Assembly (NCBI RefSeq): GCF_014207705.1
Contig: NZ_JACHIU010000001.1
Span: 124,001-188,000 of the forward strand
Length of the DNA: 64,000 bases
Origin: Sphaerisporangium rubeum
GTDB lineage: Bacteria > Actinomycetota > Actinomycetes > Streptosporangiales > Streptosporangiaceae
Direction of reading: 5' to 3'
The first letter of the stretch is position 1, and each line of letters opens with the position of its first letter. The translations under genes were made by a program, and so were the position numbers. This document shows, piece after piece, positions 27,452-35,605 of the stretch. Under the pieces are notes generated by a model. That model had not been told where the DNA came from. It did not search any database and saw nothing but the letters and a program-made list of their open reading frames with translations.

Positions 27452-28093
27452 TCAGGGCTTCTTGGAGCCTTTGCCGCCCTTGCCGCCCTCCTTCTTCTCC
27501 CTGGTGGAGCTCTTGGCCTTGCTCATCGCCTGGCGGATCACGTCCCGTGCTCTGTCCATGATCGCCGTCGGGGTCCCCACCACGATGTTCATGGTGGCCG
27601 ACTCGACCCCAGGGTGCGGGTGCGTCGGCGCGATCGCCTCGGCGGCCTTGACGCCGAGCGCCATGGTGCGCCGCTCGGCGTCGCTGGTCTCCCTGACGAG
27701 CTGGTTGAACTCGTACCTTTCCTCGGCGCGAGCGTGCTCCATGACGGCCTTGCGCAGCTTCTCCAGGTGGGAGGCGAAGGACGGGTCGTCCGTCCCGCGT
27801 TCCTCCATCAAGGAGAGCAGCTCCTTGGCCTCGTTCTCCTCACGCAGGCGTTCGTCGACGATCTCGTCCCCACCGTCGAGTGTGCGCCTGGCGTAGGGGT
27901 GCACGATCTCCTCCTCCGCCGTCTCGTGGACGGCGAGAAGCCGCACCAGCCGCTCGAAGGCCTCCGCTCGCGCGCCGCCGGTGGCCTGTTCCACTTCGGC
28001 GAACAGGTCGCGGATCATGGCGTGCTGACGGATGAGCAACCCCACCACGTCGTTCTCGTCGAGCAGTTCCGGCATTGTCTTGCTGTCTGCCAT
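27452..28093 (-). CDS. Hemerythrin HHE-domain protein
   Basis: A 213-residue protein with a hemerythrin-like four-helix domain at about residues 16-150. Likely iron ligands are H26 in IRQHAMIRDLF, H/E in LAVHETAEEEIVHPYA and H in MEHARAEERYEF. The C-terminal region ends in a lysine/glycine-rich basic tail (KEGGKGGKGSKKP) that could bind nucleic acid or simply be flexible. Such proteins bind oxygen, NO or iron under stress. ATG 28093 follows GGAGGAATGCC. Confidence 0.88.
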   Translation of the reverse strand: MADSKTMPELLDENDVVGLLIRQHAMIRDLFAEVEQATGGARAEAFERLVRLLAVHETAEEEIVHPYARRTLDGGDEIVDERLREENEAKELLSLMEERGTDDPSFASHLEKLRKAVMEHARAEERYEFNQLVRETSDAERRTMALGVKAAEAIAPTHPHPGVESATMNIVVGTPTAIMDRARDVIRQAMSKAKSSTREKKEGGKGGKGSKKP

Positions 28094-28241
28094 GGCATTC
28101 CTCCCAATGGGGGCAAATCCCCAGAGGTTCGCCGAGCGGAACCGGCACGACCTTCCCGATCGGGTAAGGAAAGCCATCGAACGGCTGGTGCGGCCGTGTT
28201 CACGGAGCTGTGCTCACAGACCCGTGTTCACGGAGCTGTGC

Positions 28242-30152
28242 TCACAACGCGGTGCAGGTGAACGCGGACGGCAGCGTCGTGCTGTTGTCCGGACGGCCAC
28301 CCTGGAACCCGAACGACGCGGTCTGACCGGCCGCGACCGTGCCGTTGTAGCTCACGTTGCGCGCGGTCAGGGTGCCGCTGCCGGTGGTCAGGTTCGCGTT
28401 CCACGACCCGGTGATCGTGTGGCCGGACGGGAGCGTCGCGGTCACCGTCCAGCCGCTCATGGTCGTGGTCCCGTTGTTGGTGACGACGACCTGCATCACG
28501 TAGCCGTTGCCCCACTGGCTCTGCGCGGTCGCGGTGGCCGTACAGCCGGTGGTGCCGCCGCCTGTGGTGGTGAACGTCACCGTCGGCGAGTTGGCGGAGA
28601 GGTTGCCGGCGCCGTCGCGCGCGCGGACGTAGACCCGGTACACGAGCCCGGCGGTCAGACCGGTCAGGGTGATGGAGTTGGTCGTGCTCTGGCCGAGCAG
28701 CGCGCCGCCTTCACGGTAGACGTTGTAGCCCGCGAGGCCGGAGCCGCCGGTGTCGGTGGAGGCGGCCCAGGTCAAGGTGGCGCTCGTGGTGGTCACGTTG
28801 GAGGCCGCCGGGGTGCCGGGGGTGCTCGGCGGTGTCGTGTCGGTGCCGCCGCCGGAGGTGGTGGTGAAGGTCGTGACCGGCGAGTTGCCGGAAAGGTTCC
28901 CCGCGCCGTCGCGTGCGCGGACGAGGACCTGGTAGGAGGTGTTCGGCGTCAGGCCGGTGAGGGTGATGGTGTTGGTGGTGCTCTGGCCGATCAGTGTGTC
29001 GGCCGTTCCCTGCCTGCGGTAGACGTTGTAGCCCGCGAGACCCGAGCCGCCGGTGTCGGTGGAGATGCTCCAGGTCAGGGTGGCGCCGGTCGAGGTGATG
29101 TTCGCCACGGACGGTGTGCTCGGTATGCTCGGCGGGGTGGTGTCGGTGCCGCCGCCGCCGAAGATGGTGGCCTCGCGCGACGTGGACTTGATGCCGTTGG
29201 CGCCGTTGAAGATGCGCTCACCCCACGAGGTGAGGCTGCTCGCGTTGAAGTTGTTGGTCATGTCCAGGTAGCCGACGTCGCTGCTGTTGCCGCTCCACGA
29301 CCAGCCGATGTAGCCGATGCCGCGGGTCTGCGCCTGCGCCATGATCGTGTCCTCGTCGGGGTTGCCGTCCGAGTGGTTGTGGCCGAACTCGCCGATCACC
29401 AGCGGGAGCTGAGCGGTGCGGAAGGCGTCGAGGTAGGCGTTGATCTCCGAGGCGGTGTCGAACACGCCGTACATGTGGATGGAGAAGACGGTGTTGCGCT
29501 GCGGGTCGGCGTTGAAGACGGTGCGCGCGTTGTCGCGCATCGTGAACGACCAGTCCTGGCCCCAGTTCGGCGCGTCGACCATGAGCAGGTGCTGGAAGCC
29601 GGCGGTGCGCAGCCGGGTGATCGCCGAGGAGGTGGCCTGGGCCCAGCCGGGGGTGACGGCGTTGTTGCCGATGGGCTCGTTGCCGATGTTGACGACCACG
29701 TAGTCTTCCTGGCCGGTCAGCGCGCTCTGCACGCTGAGCCAGTAGTTGACCGCCGCGTCGAGCGTGACGGCGCCACCCTGCTCGCCGTAGCCGGTGGTGT
29801 CGTGGTTCTCCAGCACGCAGATCAGCTTGTTGGCCTTGCACTGCGCGACCACGTTGGCGACGTCGGCGGCGTTGTTGGCGGGGGTCCAGCGGCCGCCGCT
29901 GAGCACCACGCGCACCGAGTTGGCGCCGAGCGACTTGATGCCGGCGAGGGAGGTGGCGAGCCGGTCCTGGTACCAGACGTGCGCGTGGCTGACGCCGCGG
30001 AAGATGAAGTTGGTGCCGTTGGCCTCGGTGATGTTCGTGCCGCTCACCCGCAGGCCCACGGCGGCGCTCGCCGCCGGCGGAGCGACGAGCGTGGCGCAGA
30101 ACAGAGCGGCCAGCAGGGCCAGGAGGGTGGCCTGCCGTGGTCTCCTTCGCAT
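28242..30152 (-). CDS. Secreted GH5 beta-mannanase with two FnIII domains and CBM2
   Basis: A 636-residue secreted enzyme. Signal peptide at residues 1-30 (RRRPRQ then a hydrophobic run to PPAASA). The catalytic GH5 domain spans about 31-325; the acid/base is E159 in NIGNEPIGN and the nucleophile E255 in LPLVIGEFGHN. The pattern (RGVSHAHVWY, CVLENHDTTGYGE, APNWGQDW) matches actinomycete endo-1,4-beta-mannanases of subfamily 8. Two near-identical fibronectin III domains (about 338-428 and 433-522) lead to a C-terminal cellulose-binding CBM2 (about 530-636). ATG 30152 follows AAAGG. A CebR-type operator and a second palindrome upstream suggest control by a LacI-family repressor responding to plant sugars. 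Confidence 0.93.
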   Translation of the reverse strand: MRRRPRQATLLALLAALFCATLVAPPAASAAVGLRVSGTNITEANGTNFIFRGVSHAHVWYQDRLATSLAGIKSLGANSVRVVLSGGRWTPANNAADVANVVAQCKANKLICVLENHDTTGYGEQGGAVTLDAAVNYWLSVQSALTGQEDYVVVNIGNEPIGNNAVTPGWAQATSSAITRLRTAGFQHLLMVDAPNWGQDWSFTMRDNARTVFNADPQRNTVFSIHMYGVFDTASEINAYLDAFRTAQLPLVIGEFGHNHSDGNPDEDTIMAQAQTRGIGYIGWSWSGNSSDVGYLDMTNNFNASSLTSWGERIFNGANGIKSTSREATIFGGGGTDTTPPSIPSTPSVANITSTGATLTWSISTDTGGSGLAGYNVYRRQGTADTLIGQSTTNTITLTGLTPNTSYQVLVRARDGAGNLSGNSPVTTFTTTSGGGTDTTPPSTPGTPAASNVTTTSATLTWAASTDTGGSGLAGYNVYREGGALLGQSTTNSITLTGLTAGLVYRVYVRARDGAGNLSANSPTVTFTTTGGGTTGCTATATAQSQWGNGYVMQVVVTNNGTTTMSGWTVTATLPSGHTITGSWNANLTTGSGTLTARNVSYNGTVAAGQTASFGFQGGRPDNSTTLPSAFTCTAL

Positions 30153-30178
30153 GACGTGCCTTTCTTTGGTCACACCAA

Positions 30179-30190
30179 TTAACCGGTTAA
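30179..30190. promoter_or_regulatory. Palindrome TTAACCGGTTAA, LacI-type operator candidate
   Basis: A perfect 12-bp palindrome with a central CG, 27 bp upstream of the mannanase start. The central CCGG symmetry is typical of LacI-family sites. The regulator is not encoded in this window. Confidence 0.55.
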
Positions 30191-30223
30191 GTTCTGAGGC
30201 GCAGCCGAGGCCTGAGAACGCTT

Positions 30224-30237
30224 TGGGAGCGCTCCCA
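30224..30237. promoter_or_regulatory. CebR-type operator TGGGAGCGCTCCCA
   Basis: An exact match to the 14-bp CebR consensus known from Streptomyces cellulose/cellobiose genes, about 72 bp upstream of the mannanase ATG. It implies repression released by cello- or manno-oligosaccharides. The remaining 30238-30485 up to the MFS gene end holds nothing recognisable. Confidence 0.85.
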
Positions 30238-30485
30238 TAGTGGGTGTGTTTCCTGCGCGTGTACAGCGTGTGTCACACGGGCCACGCGCGGGGCCGCGCG
30301 TCGACCCGCTCCCGCGCCGTGTGCCACATCGAAAGACATGGTCAGGCGGGTCCAGGGCCGCCGCGCGACCCACCGGCCTCCGGCGCGATATCCGTTGAAA
30401 GTTTCAAAACCGCACGTCCGAGGTGCCGTGGACGCCGGGTGGGCCGAGCGCCTGCGGAGCGCTCGGCCTCATGCCGCCGGCGCGA

Positions 30486-31733
30486 TCAGGACGCCGTGCT
30501 CACGGCGGGAGCGGGACGTACGGCGAAGGTGAGGACGGCGGCGAGAACGGCCATGCCGGCGGCCACGAGGAAGCCGCCGCCGGGGTGGCCGCCTGCGGCG
30601 AGGCTTCCCGCCGCCGCGGCGGCCAGCGCGCCGCCACCCTGGCCGAGCGCGTTCAGCCAGGCGAACGACTCGGTCATGGCGTCCTCAGGCGCGACCTCCT
30701 CCATCGCGGTGAACTGCGCCGTCATCATGGGTGCGAGCGCCACCCCGGTCACCGCGAACAGCAGCGCGAGCAGCCACAGGCTCGCGACGACGGAGGCCAC
30801 GGCGTACCCGCAGGCGAGCACGACGAGGAACACCCCGAGGTGCTGCGCGCTGGTGCCGCGCAGCTTCGACGCGCCGTACGCCAGGCCGCCGAACACGCTC
30901 CCCACGGAGAACGCCGCGATCAGCAGGCCGCCGGCGTCCGCGTTGCCGAAGGCGTCGGCGGTGGCGAGCAGCGCGACCTCCACCCCGATGATGCCGCCGG
31001 TCGCCAGCGCGCCGATCGGCAGCATCCAGCGCACCCCGGACGCGCGCAGCGGGCCGCGCCAGTCACGGGGGCCGTCACCGCCGGCGGGCCCGACCGCGCG
31101 TACCGCACGGGCCGTCGCCAGCGCGAGGCATCCGGCGGCGGTCAGCGCGGCCGTGACGCCGAGCGCGACCCGCGCGTCGCCGAGCACCAGCAGCAGGGCC
31201 ACCGTGGAGGGCCCGGCGATGTAGACCGCGTCCACGACGATGGACTCCAGCGCGAACGCCGCGGCGCGCACCCCCTTGTCGGTGAGCGACCTGCTCCACA
31301 GCGTCCGCATGATCGGCGAGATCGGCGGCAGCATCACGCCGATCAGGAAACTCGCCGTCAGCGGCACGGCGACCGGAGCGCGCACGGCCAGCGCGACCAG
31401 CAGGCCGAGCATCGCCAGAGCCTGGCCGAGGCCCGAGACGACCAGCACGATCGCCGGGCCCCGCCGGTCGGCGGCACGGCCACGCAGCGGTCCAGAGACG
31501 CCGACGCCGACCGCGTACAGGGCCGCGGCCAGGCCGGCCACGCCGTAGGAGCCGGTGGCCTGCACGATGCCGACGACCAGGACCAGGCCGATCATGCCGC
31601 TCGGCAGGCGGCCGACCAGCGCCGCCAGCGTCATGGTCGCCACGCCAGGCGTGGCGAACAGCCTGTGGTACCGGCGCAGGCCGGTCGTGGGGGCCTCGGC
31701 CGACCCGGCGTCGGGTGAGGTCTCGGTCGTCAT
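30486..31733 (-). CDS. MFS transporter, probable exporter of the PEARL cluster
   Basis: A 415-residue major facilitator with about twelve hydrophobic helices. After a polar N-terminus come GRLPSGMIGLVLVVGIV and the loop LRGRAADRRGPAIVLV, which matches the MFS motif A (GxxxDRxGRR-like). The C-terminal helices are alanine/glycine rich. Drug:proton antiporter-like proteins of this form export small metabolites. The gene starts 35 bp after the last PEARL gene of the minus-strand operon, with GAGGGAACGC before ATG 31733, so it probably exports or gives resistance to the product. Confidence 0.88.
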   Translation of the reverse strand: MTTETSPDAGSAEAPTTGLRRYHRLFATPGVATMTLAALVGRLPSGMIGLVLVVGIVQATGSYGVAGLAAALYAVGVGVSGPLRGRAADRRGPAIVLVVSGLGQALAMLGLLVALAVRAPVAVPLTASFLIGVMLPPISPIMRTLWSRSLTDKGVRAAAFALESIVVDAVYIAGPSTVALLLVLGDARVALGVTAALTAAGCLALATARAVRAVGPAGGDGPRDWRGPLRASGVRWMLPIGALATGGIIGVEVALLATADAFGNADAGGLLIAAFSVGSVFGGLAYGASKLRGTSAQHLGVFLVVLACGYAVASVVASLWLLALLFAVTGVALAPMMTAQFTAMEEVAPEDAMTESFAWLNALGQGGGALAAAAAGSLAAGGHPGGGFLVAAGMAVLAAVLTFAVRPAPAVSTAS

Positions 31734-31768
31734 GCGTTCCCTCCTCGTGCGGGCAGGGTGTGCGGCTT

Positions 31769-34060
31769 TCAGGGGCGGGATGGTGCGGGACGGGTCAGTT
31801 GCATCCGTAGTTCACAGGTGTAGCGGCCGGCGTCGTCGCGCAGCCAGAGCTCGTCGGGACCGGGATACATCTCCTCCACCATGACGCGGGTTCCCGGCCC
31901 GCCGCCGAGCAGATGGCCGAGCAGTTCGGCCGCGAACGGCGACGCGGTGTCCACCAGGACGGGCTTGCGCTCGGACTCGACCCTGGCGAACACGAAACGC
32001 GGCAGTCCCTGTGCGCGCGCCAGGCGGCGCAGGCCGAGCAGCGCGGCCGGGCCGCGGCCACCCGCGGGGAACGCGGCGGCGTCGAGGGTCCAGCGTTCGC
32101 GCTGGTAGCAGGCGTCGCCGATCGTCACCCTGCCGAGGTGGCCGGTGTCGCCGCGCACCGGCGCGTGCAGCACCGCTGGGTGGGAGAGCGCGGCGAACGG
32201 TGGGTAGGTGGTGAGGTCGTTGAGCATCGGGTACAGCGTGATGGCGGCGCCGTCCGGATCGCGCAGGACCGGACGGCCGTCGTTCAGGGTCACCGTGCAC
32301 TCCGCCGCGGAGACGTTGTCGTCGCGTCCCTCGGGGTCGGTGGCGGTGAAGACGAGCCTGCGTCCGGGGAAACGGTAGAAGCCCTTGTTGCGGCGGCTGG
32401 TGGCGAGTCCGGTCACGCCTTCCCCGTCGCGGGCCAGCCAGCCCGCCGCCACCTGGTCGAACGCGCCGGGGTCGGGGTGGAAGGTCGTGAGCCAGCCGCG
32501 CAGCAGCAGGTGGTGGTGCACGCGCGCGAGCACCACACGCCACGACCCGTCCACGGCCTCCTCGGGGCTCGTCATCGCGAGGCACACGTCGGGGAGCGAG
32601 TAGCGGGGGCCGGGTGCTGAGGCGCCGAGGGTGTCCGCGGCGAGCTTGACCGGTTCACCGTCGGCGGCCGGCACGTCCACCGGCCGCACCGGTGAGAAAC
32701 GGCCCCCTTCCTGGTGCTCGGGCCTGGCGCGCGCCGCGTAGTCGAGGAAGCCGAGCGTGCCGCCTGCGGCCTCGACGACGGCGGCCATGGCCGCGCGGTC
32801 ACCGTCCTGCACCTGGTCGCCGAAGGCGGCCGACAGTTCGAGCGCCGGGCTGAGCGCGCGGGCCAGCCGCCGCGCGGTGTCCGTGCCGACCGCCAGGCGG
32901 AACGGCGACGAGGCCTCCTCGAACAGCACCAGCCGGTCGGCGTACACCGCTCCCGCGCCGCGCCGCGCGGCGACGCCGGTCAGCTCCGTGAAGACCGTCT
33001 CCAGCTCGGTGAGCACCGCACGCCGCGTGCCGACGTCCCCCCCGGCGGCGGCGAACCGTCCGCACAGGTCCGCGAGGCCGTCGAGGCGCGCGAGCCACAG
33101 GTCCCTGCCTGGCGACTCAGGCAGCTCAGCGATCGAGGCGCGCAGGCCCGGCAGCGGGTCGACCGTCTCACCGGGCACCTCAAGGCCGCGTACCGCGACG
33201 CCGGCCGCGAGCAGCGGCCGTACCGCCTCGGCGACCCGCCGCACCGGCACCCCGGTGGCCTCGGCCAGGCGCGCGAGGCCCGCCGGACCGCGTTCGAGTT
33301 CCGCGACCACCTGTGCCGCCGGCGACCCCTCAGGCAGCGGCACCTCACGGTCCTCCGTGGCGATCCCGGCGGACGTGCGGACGGCGAGCAGGCTCAGCCG
33401 TACCGGGACGTGCGCGGCCAGCGCCTTGTCGCGGGCCGCGGCCCTCGACAGCTCGACGACGGCCCAGTGCGCGATGAACGCGCGCCGTACCTGCGGCCCC
33501 GCGGGCTCGACCGCGAAACCGGTGCCGCCGACCTCGCCGTAGGCCATCGGCCCGAACGCGCCTGCCGTCTCGTTCTTGGCGCAGAACCGCTGCAGGTAGT
33601 TGTAGAGCTGCCGTTCCACCCGCCGGTACTTGGCCGTGTCAGGGACCTCCTCCAGCGCGAGGTAGCTCGTCACCATCCCGTCGTACATCCCCGGGTTGGA
33701 CGTGAACACCGCGTCCTGGAACCGGTCGGTCCCCGCCAGCTCACGCAGCCTGGCCCGCAGCCGAGGCGATTCCGCCGCGTACACCTCGCCGAGCCGGCCG
33801 AACGCCTCCTGCCACCGGCGCACCAGCCCCTTGGCCCGCGCCGGCACCGGTGGCGCGCCGCCTTGCGCCAGCACGCCGACGACCTCACCCACCGCGTCCC
33901 CGAGCACCTCCGCCAGCTCGTCCTCGACCGCCAGCACCTCGGCGCACGCCGCCAGCACCTCGGGACCGGCCCCGAGCGACTCGACCCAGTCGAACGGCAT
34001 GCCGGCGTGCCGCATCACGAAGATCGCGCCGAGCTCCCAGTCCACGCCGTCACCACTCAT
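31769..34060 (-). CDS. LanB-like peptide aminoacyl-tRNA ligase (PEARL) 1
   Basis: A 763-residue lantibiotic-dehydratase N-terminal-type protein, the shortest of five paralogues here. Family landmarks in order: MRHAGMPFDW (residue 16), LQRFCAKNETAGAFGP (KNET at 162-165), VYADRLVLFEEA (YADR at 373-376), YQRERW, ESERKPVLVDT and EMYPGPDELWLRDD near the C-terminus. It lacks the SpaB_C elimination domain of true Ser/Thr dehydratases, as PEARLs do; those use aminoacyl-tRNA to extend a scaffold peptide. In this paralogue the YADR block ends in EEA rather than the E(D/E)C of the other four, and GAFGP replaces SFFGP. ATG 34060 follows GAAGGAG. Amino-acid specificity cannot be read from sequence. Confidence 0.85.
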   Translation of the reverse strand: MSGDGVDWELGAIFVMRHAGMPFDWVESLGAGPEVLAACAEVLAVEDELAEVLGDAVGEVVGVLAQGGAPPVPARAKGLVRRWQEAFGRLGEVYAAESPRLRARLRELAGTDRFQDAVFTSNPGMYDGMVTSYLALEEVPDTAKYRRVERQLYNYLQRFCAKNETAGAFGPMAYGEVGGTGFAVEPAGPQVRRAFIAHWAVVELSRAAARDKALAAHVPVRLSLLAVRTSAGIATEDREVPLPEGSPAAQVVAELERGPAGLARLAEATGVPVRRVAEAVRPLLAAGVAVRGLEVPGETVDPLPGLRASIAELPESPGRDLWLARLDGLADLCGRFAAAGGDVGTRRAVLTELETVFTELTGVAARRGAGAVYADRLVLFEEASSPFRLAVGTDTARRLARALSPALELSAAFGDQVQDGDRAAMAAVVEAAGGTLGFLDYAARARPEHQEGGRFSPVRPVDVPAADGEPVKLAADTLGASAPGPRYSLPDVCLAMTSPEEAVDGSWRVVLARVHHHLLLRGWLTTFHPDPGAFDQVAAGWLARDGEGVTGLATSRRNKGFYRFPGRRLVFTATDPEGRDDNVSAAECTVTLNDGRPVLRDPDGAAITLYPMLNDLTTYPPFAALSHPAVLHAPVRGDTGHLGRVTIGDACYQRERWTLDAAAFPAGGRGPAALLGLRRLARAQGLPRFVFARVESERKPVLVDTASPFAAELLGHLLGGGPGTRVMVEEMYPGPDELWLRDDAGRYTCELRMQLTRPAPSRP

Positions 34061-34159
34061 CCGGCCTGCTCCTTCGCTGACATCATGAACACACGGAAAG
34101 CCCGTCGCACACCCGTACGGCACCCCAGTCCGATGTCCGGAAGCGGCGCCGCCGTGTCG

Positions 34160-35605
34160 TCATGTGCGGACCAGGAGGCCGTTGCCGACCAAGGTGTCGA
34201 GGATTCTGGTGCGGCTCGCGGGGGAGACGCCGGGGAGCGCGTCCGCCTCCGGCACGGGATGGCGGGTGGTGCGCAGGCGGGTCGCGACGCGGGGGTCGAG
34301 GCGGATGACGCGGCCCTGGCGCAGGTCGACGGCGTACCACTCCGGCGCGGGGCCCGCCACCAGCACGGTGTCGGGGGCCAGCGCGATCCCCGGGGCCCCG
34401 GCGGCGCGGGGGTCCTCGGCGAGGTAGGCGGCGGCGACCCGCGCGGGGATCAGGGTGCCGGTGCTCGCGAGCGTGGGGCCGATCTCGGCGATCAGGGCCT
34501 GGACGCCGGCAGGAGGCAGGGTGCCTTCCGCGTCGAAGCGGTGGTGGCGGGCCAGGTCTCCCGCGGCTGGGGTGACCTCCACCGGGGTGCCGGCCCAGTG
34601 GAGGCCGGTCCAGTGCACGGGCCAGTCGAACGGCCGCAGGCCGACGAGGCGGTCGACGGGGCCGTCGGCGGCGGTCAGCGTGGCGACGGCCGTGCGCGCG
34701 CGGCCGGCGCCGATGCCTGGCGCGCCGAGCCACAGTTCGGCCAGCACCGTGACGCCGGCGGCGCGCAGCCGGTCCACGGCGGCCCGCAGGCGTTCCATCG
34801 GCACCCTGCCGCCGCCACGGCCGACCACCTCGTGATCGGCGGCGCAGATCCCGAGGACGACCGTCGTGCAGCCGGACGCGATCAGCGCGTCCGGGTCGGC
34901 CACCGTCCTCGCGAGCCCGGCGCGACCGGCCCACGGCCCCGGTGGCACGGGGTCGCCGGCGCGTTCCCGCCAGTACGGGCCGGGGCCGTCCGCCGGCGGC
35001 AGCCCGGTCACCCGGTACCGCAGCGGCGCGGGAGGTTCGGCCAGGCGCGCCTGGCGCAGCGGTGGCAGGCCGGACAGCACCGGCCAGTACGCGCGCGCGA
35101 AACGGCCGGTGACCAGCGGCGGGGTGGTGAGCCGCGCGGCCATGGCGAGCGCGGCGGGGAGTTGCTGGTCCCGGTCGAGCACCAGCCAGACGTCACCGCC
35201 TGCCGACTCCGCCTCGGCGACGGCCTCGTCCACCTCGGGGTCGTACGGCGCCGCGCCGAGCGAGGCCCGCAGCGCCGCCGCCGAATCCTCGGTGGTGCCG
35301 TCGCGCAACTCCAGATCGTCCAGGGTGATCTCGACCGCCGCGTCCGCCTGGTGCACCGCGGCGGCCACGAGCACCGCGGCGGCCCGCAGCCGGCCGAGCG
35401 GCCCGGCCGGGTCGGCGAGCCCCGCGAGCCCGGCCCGCAACCGTACGACCAGTTCACCGCTGTCGTGCGGACCGGTGGCCGTCGCGTCCGCGGCGAGCAG
35501 ACGCGCGGCGAAACGGCGACCCGGGTCGAGAACGCGGTGGCCTTCGGCCTGAGTCACCAGGGTGACGTCGGCCAGCGGGGGGACGACGACCGTCGCGGGG
35601 GTCAT
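34160..35605 (-). CDS. Radical-SAM/B12-like barrel protein lacking the FeS cysteines, with C-terminal winged-helix-like region
   Basis: A 481-residue protein that I could not assign with confidence. Residues about 110-170 resemble a B12-binding-type Rossmann half (GGDVWLVLDRDQQLPAALAMAARL), and about 265-330 resemble the second half of a radical-SAM barrel (LIASGCTTVVLGICAADHEV; RLRAAGVTVLAELWLGAPGIG). The CxxxCxxC cluster motif is absent; the only cysteine pair is in SGCTTVVLGIC. The last 60 residues (WYAVDLRQGRVIRL...ILDTLVGNGLL) look like a PqqD/RRE winged helix, which would bind a leader peptide. It overlaps PEARL 2 by 4 bp and so belongs to the cluster. It may be a scaffold-binding or pseudo-enzyme subunit. 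Confidence 0.6.
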   Translation of the reverse strand: MTPATVVVPPLADVTLVTQAEGHRVLDPGRRFAARLLAADATATGPHDSGELVVRLRAGLAGLADPAGPLGRLRAAAVLVAAAVHQADAAVEITLDDLELRDGTTEDSAAALRASLGAAPYDPEVDEAVAEAESAGGDVWLVLDRDQQLPAALAMAARLTTPPLVTGRFARAYWPVLSGLPPLRQARLAEPPAPLRYRVTGLPPADGPGPYWRERAGDPVPPGPWAGRAGLARTVADPDALIASGCTTVVLGICAADHEVVGRGGGRVPMERLRAAVDRLRAAGVTVLAELWLGAPGIGAGRARTAVATLTAADGPVDRLVGLRPFDWPVHWTGLHWAGTPVEVTPAAGDLARHHRFDAEGTLPPAGVQALIAEIGPTLASTGTLIPARVAAAYLAEDPRAAGAPGIALAPDTVLVAGPAPEWYAVDLRQGRVIRLDPRVATRLRTTRHPVPEADALPGVSPASRTRILDTLVGNGLLVRT

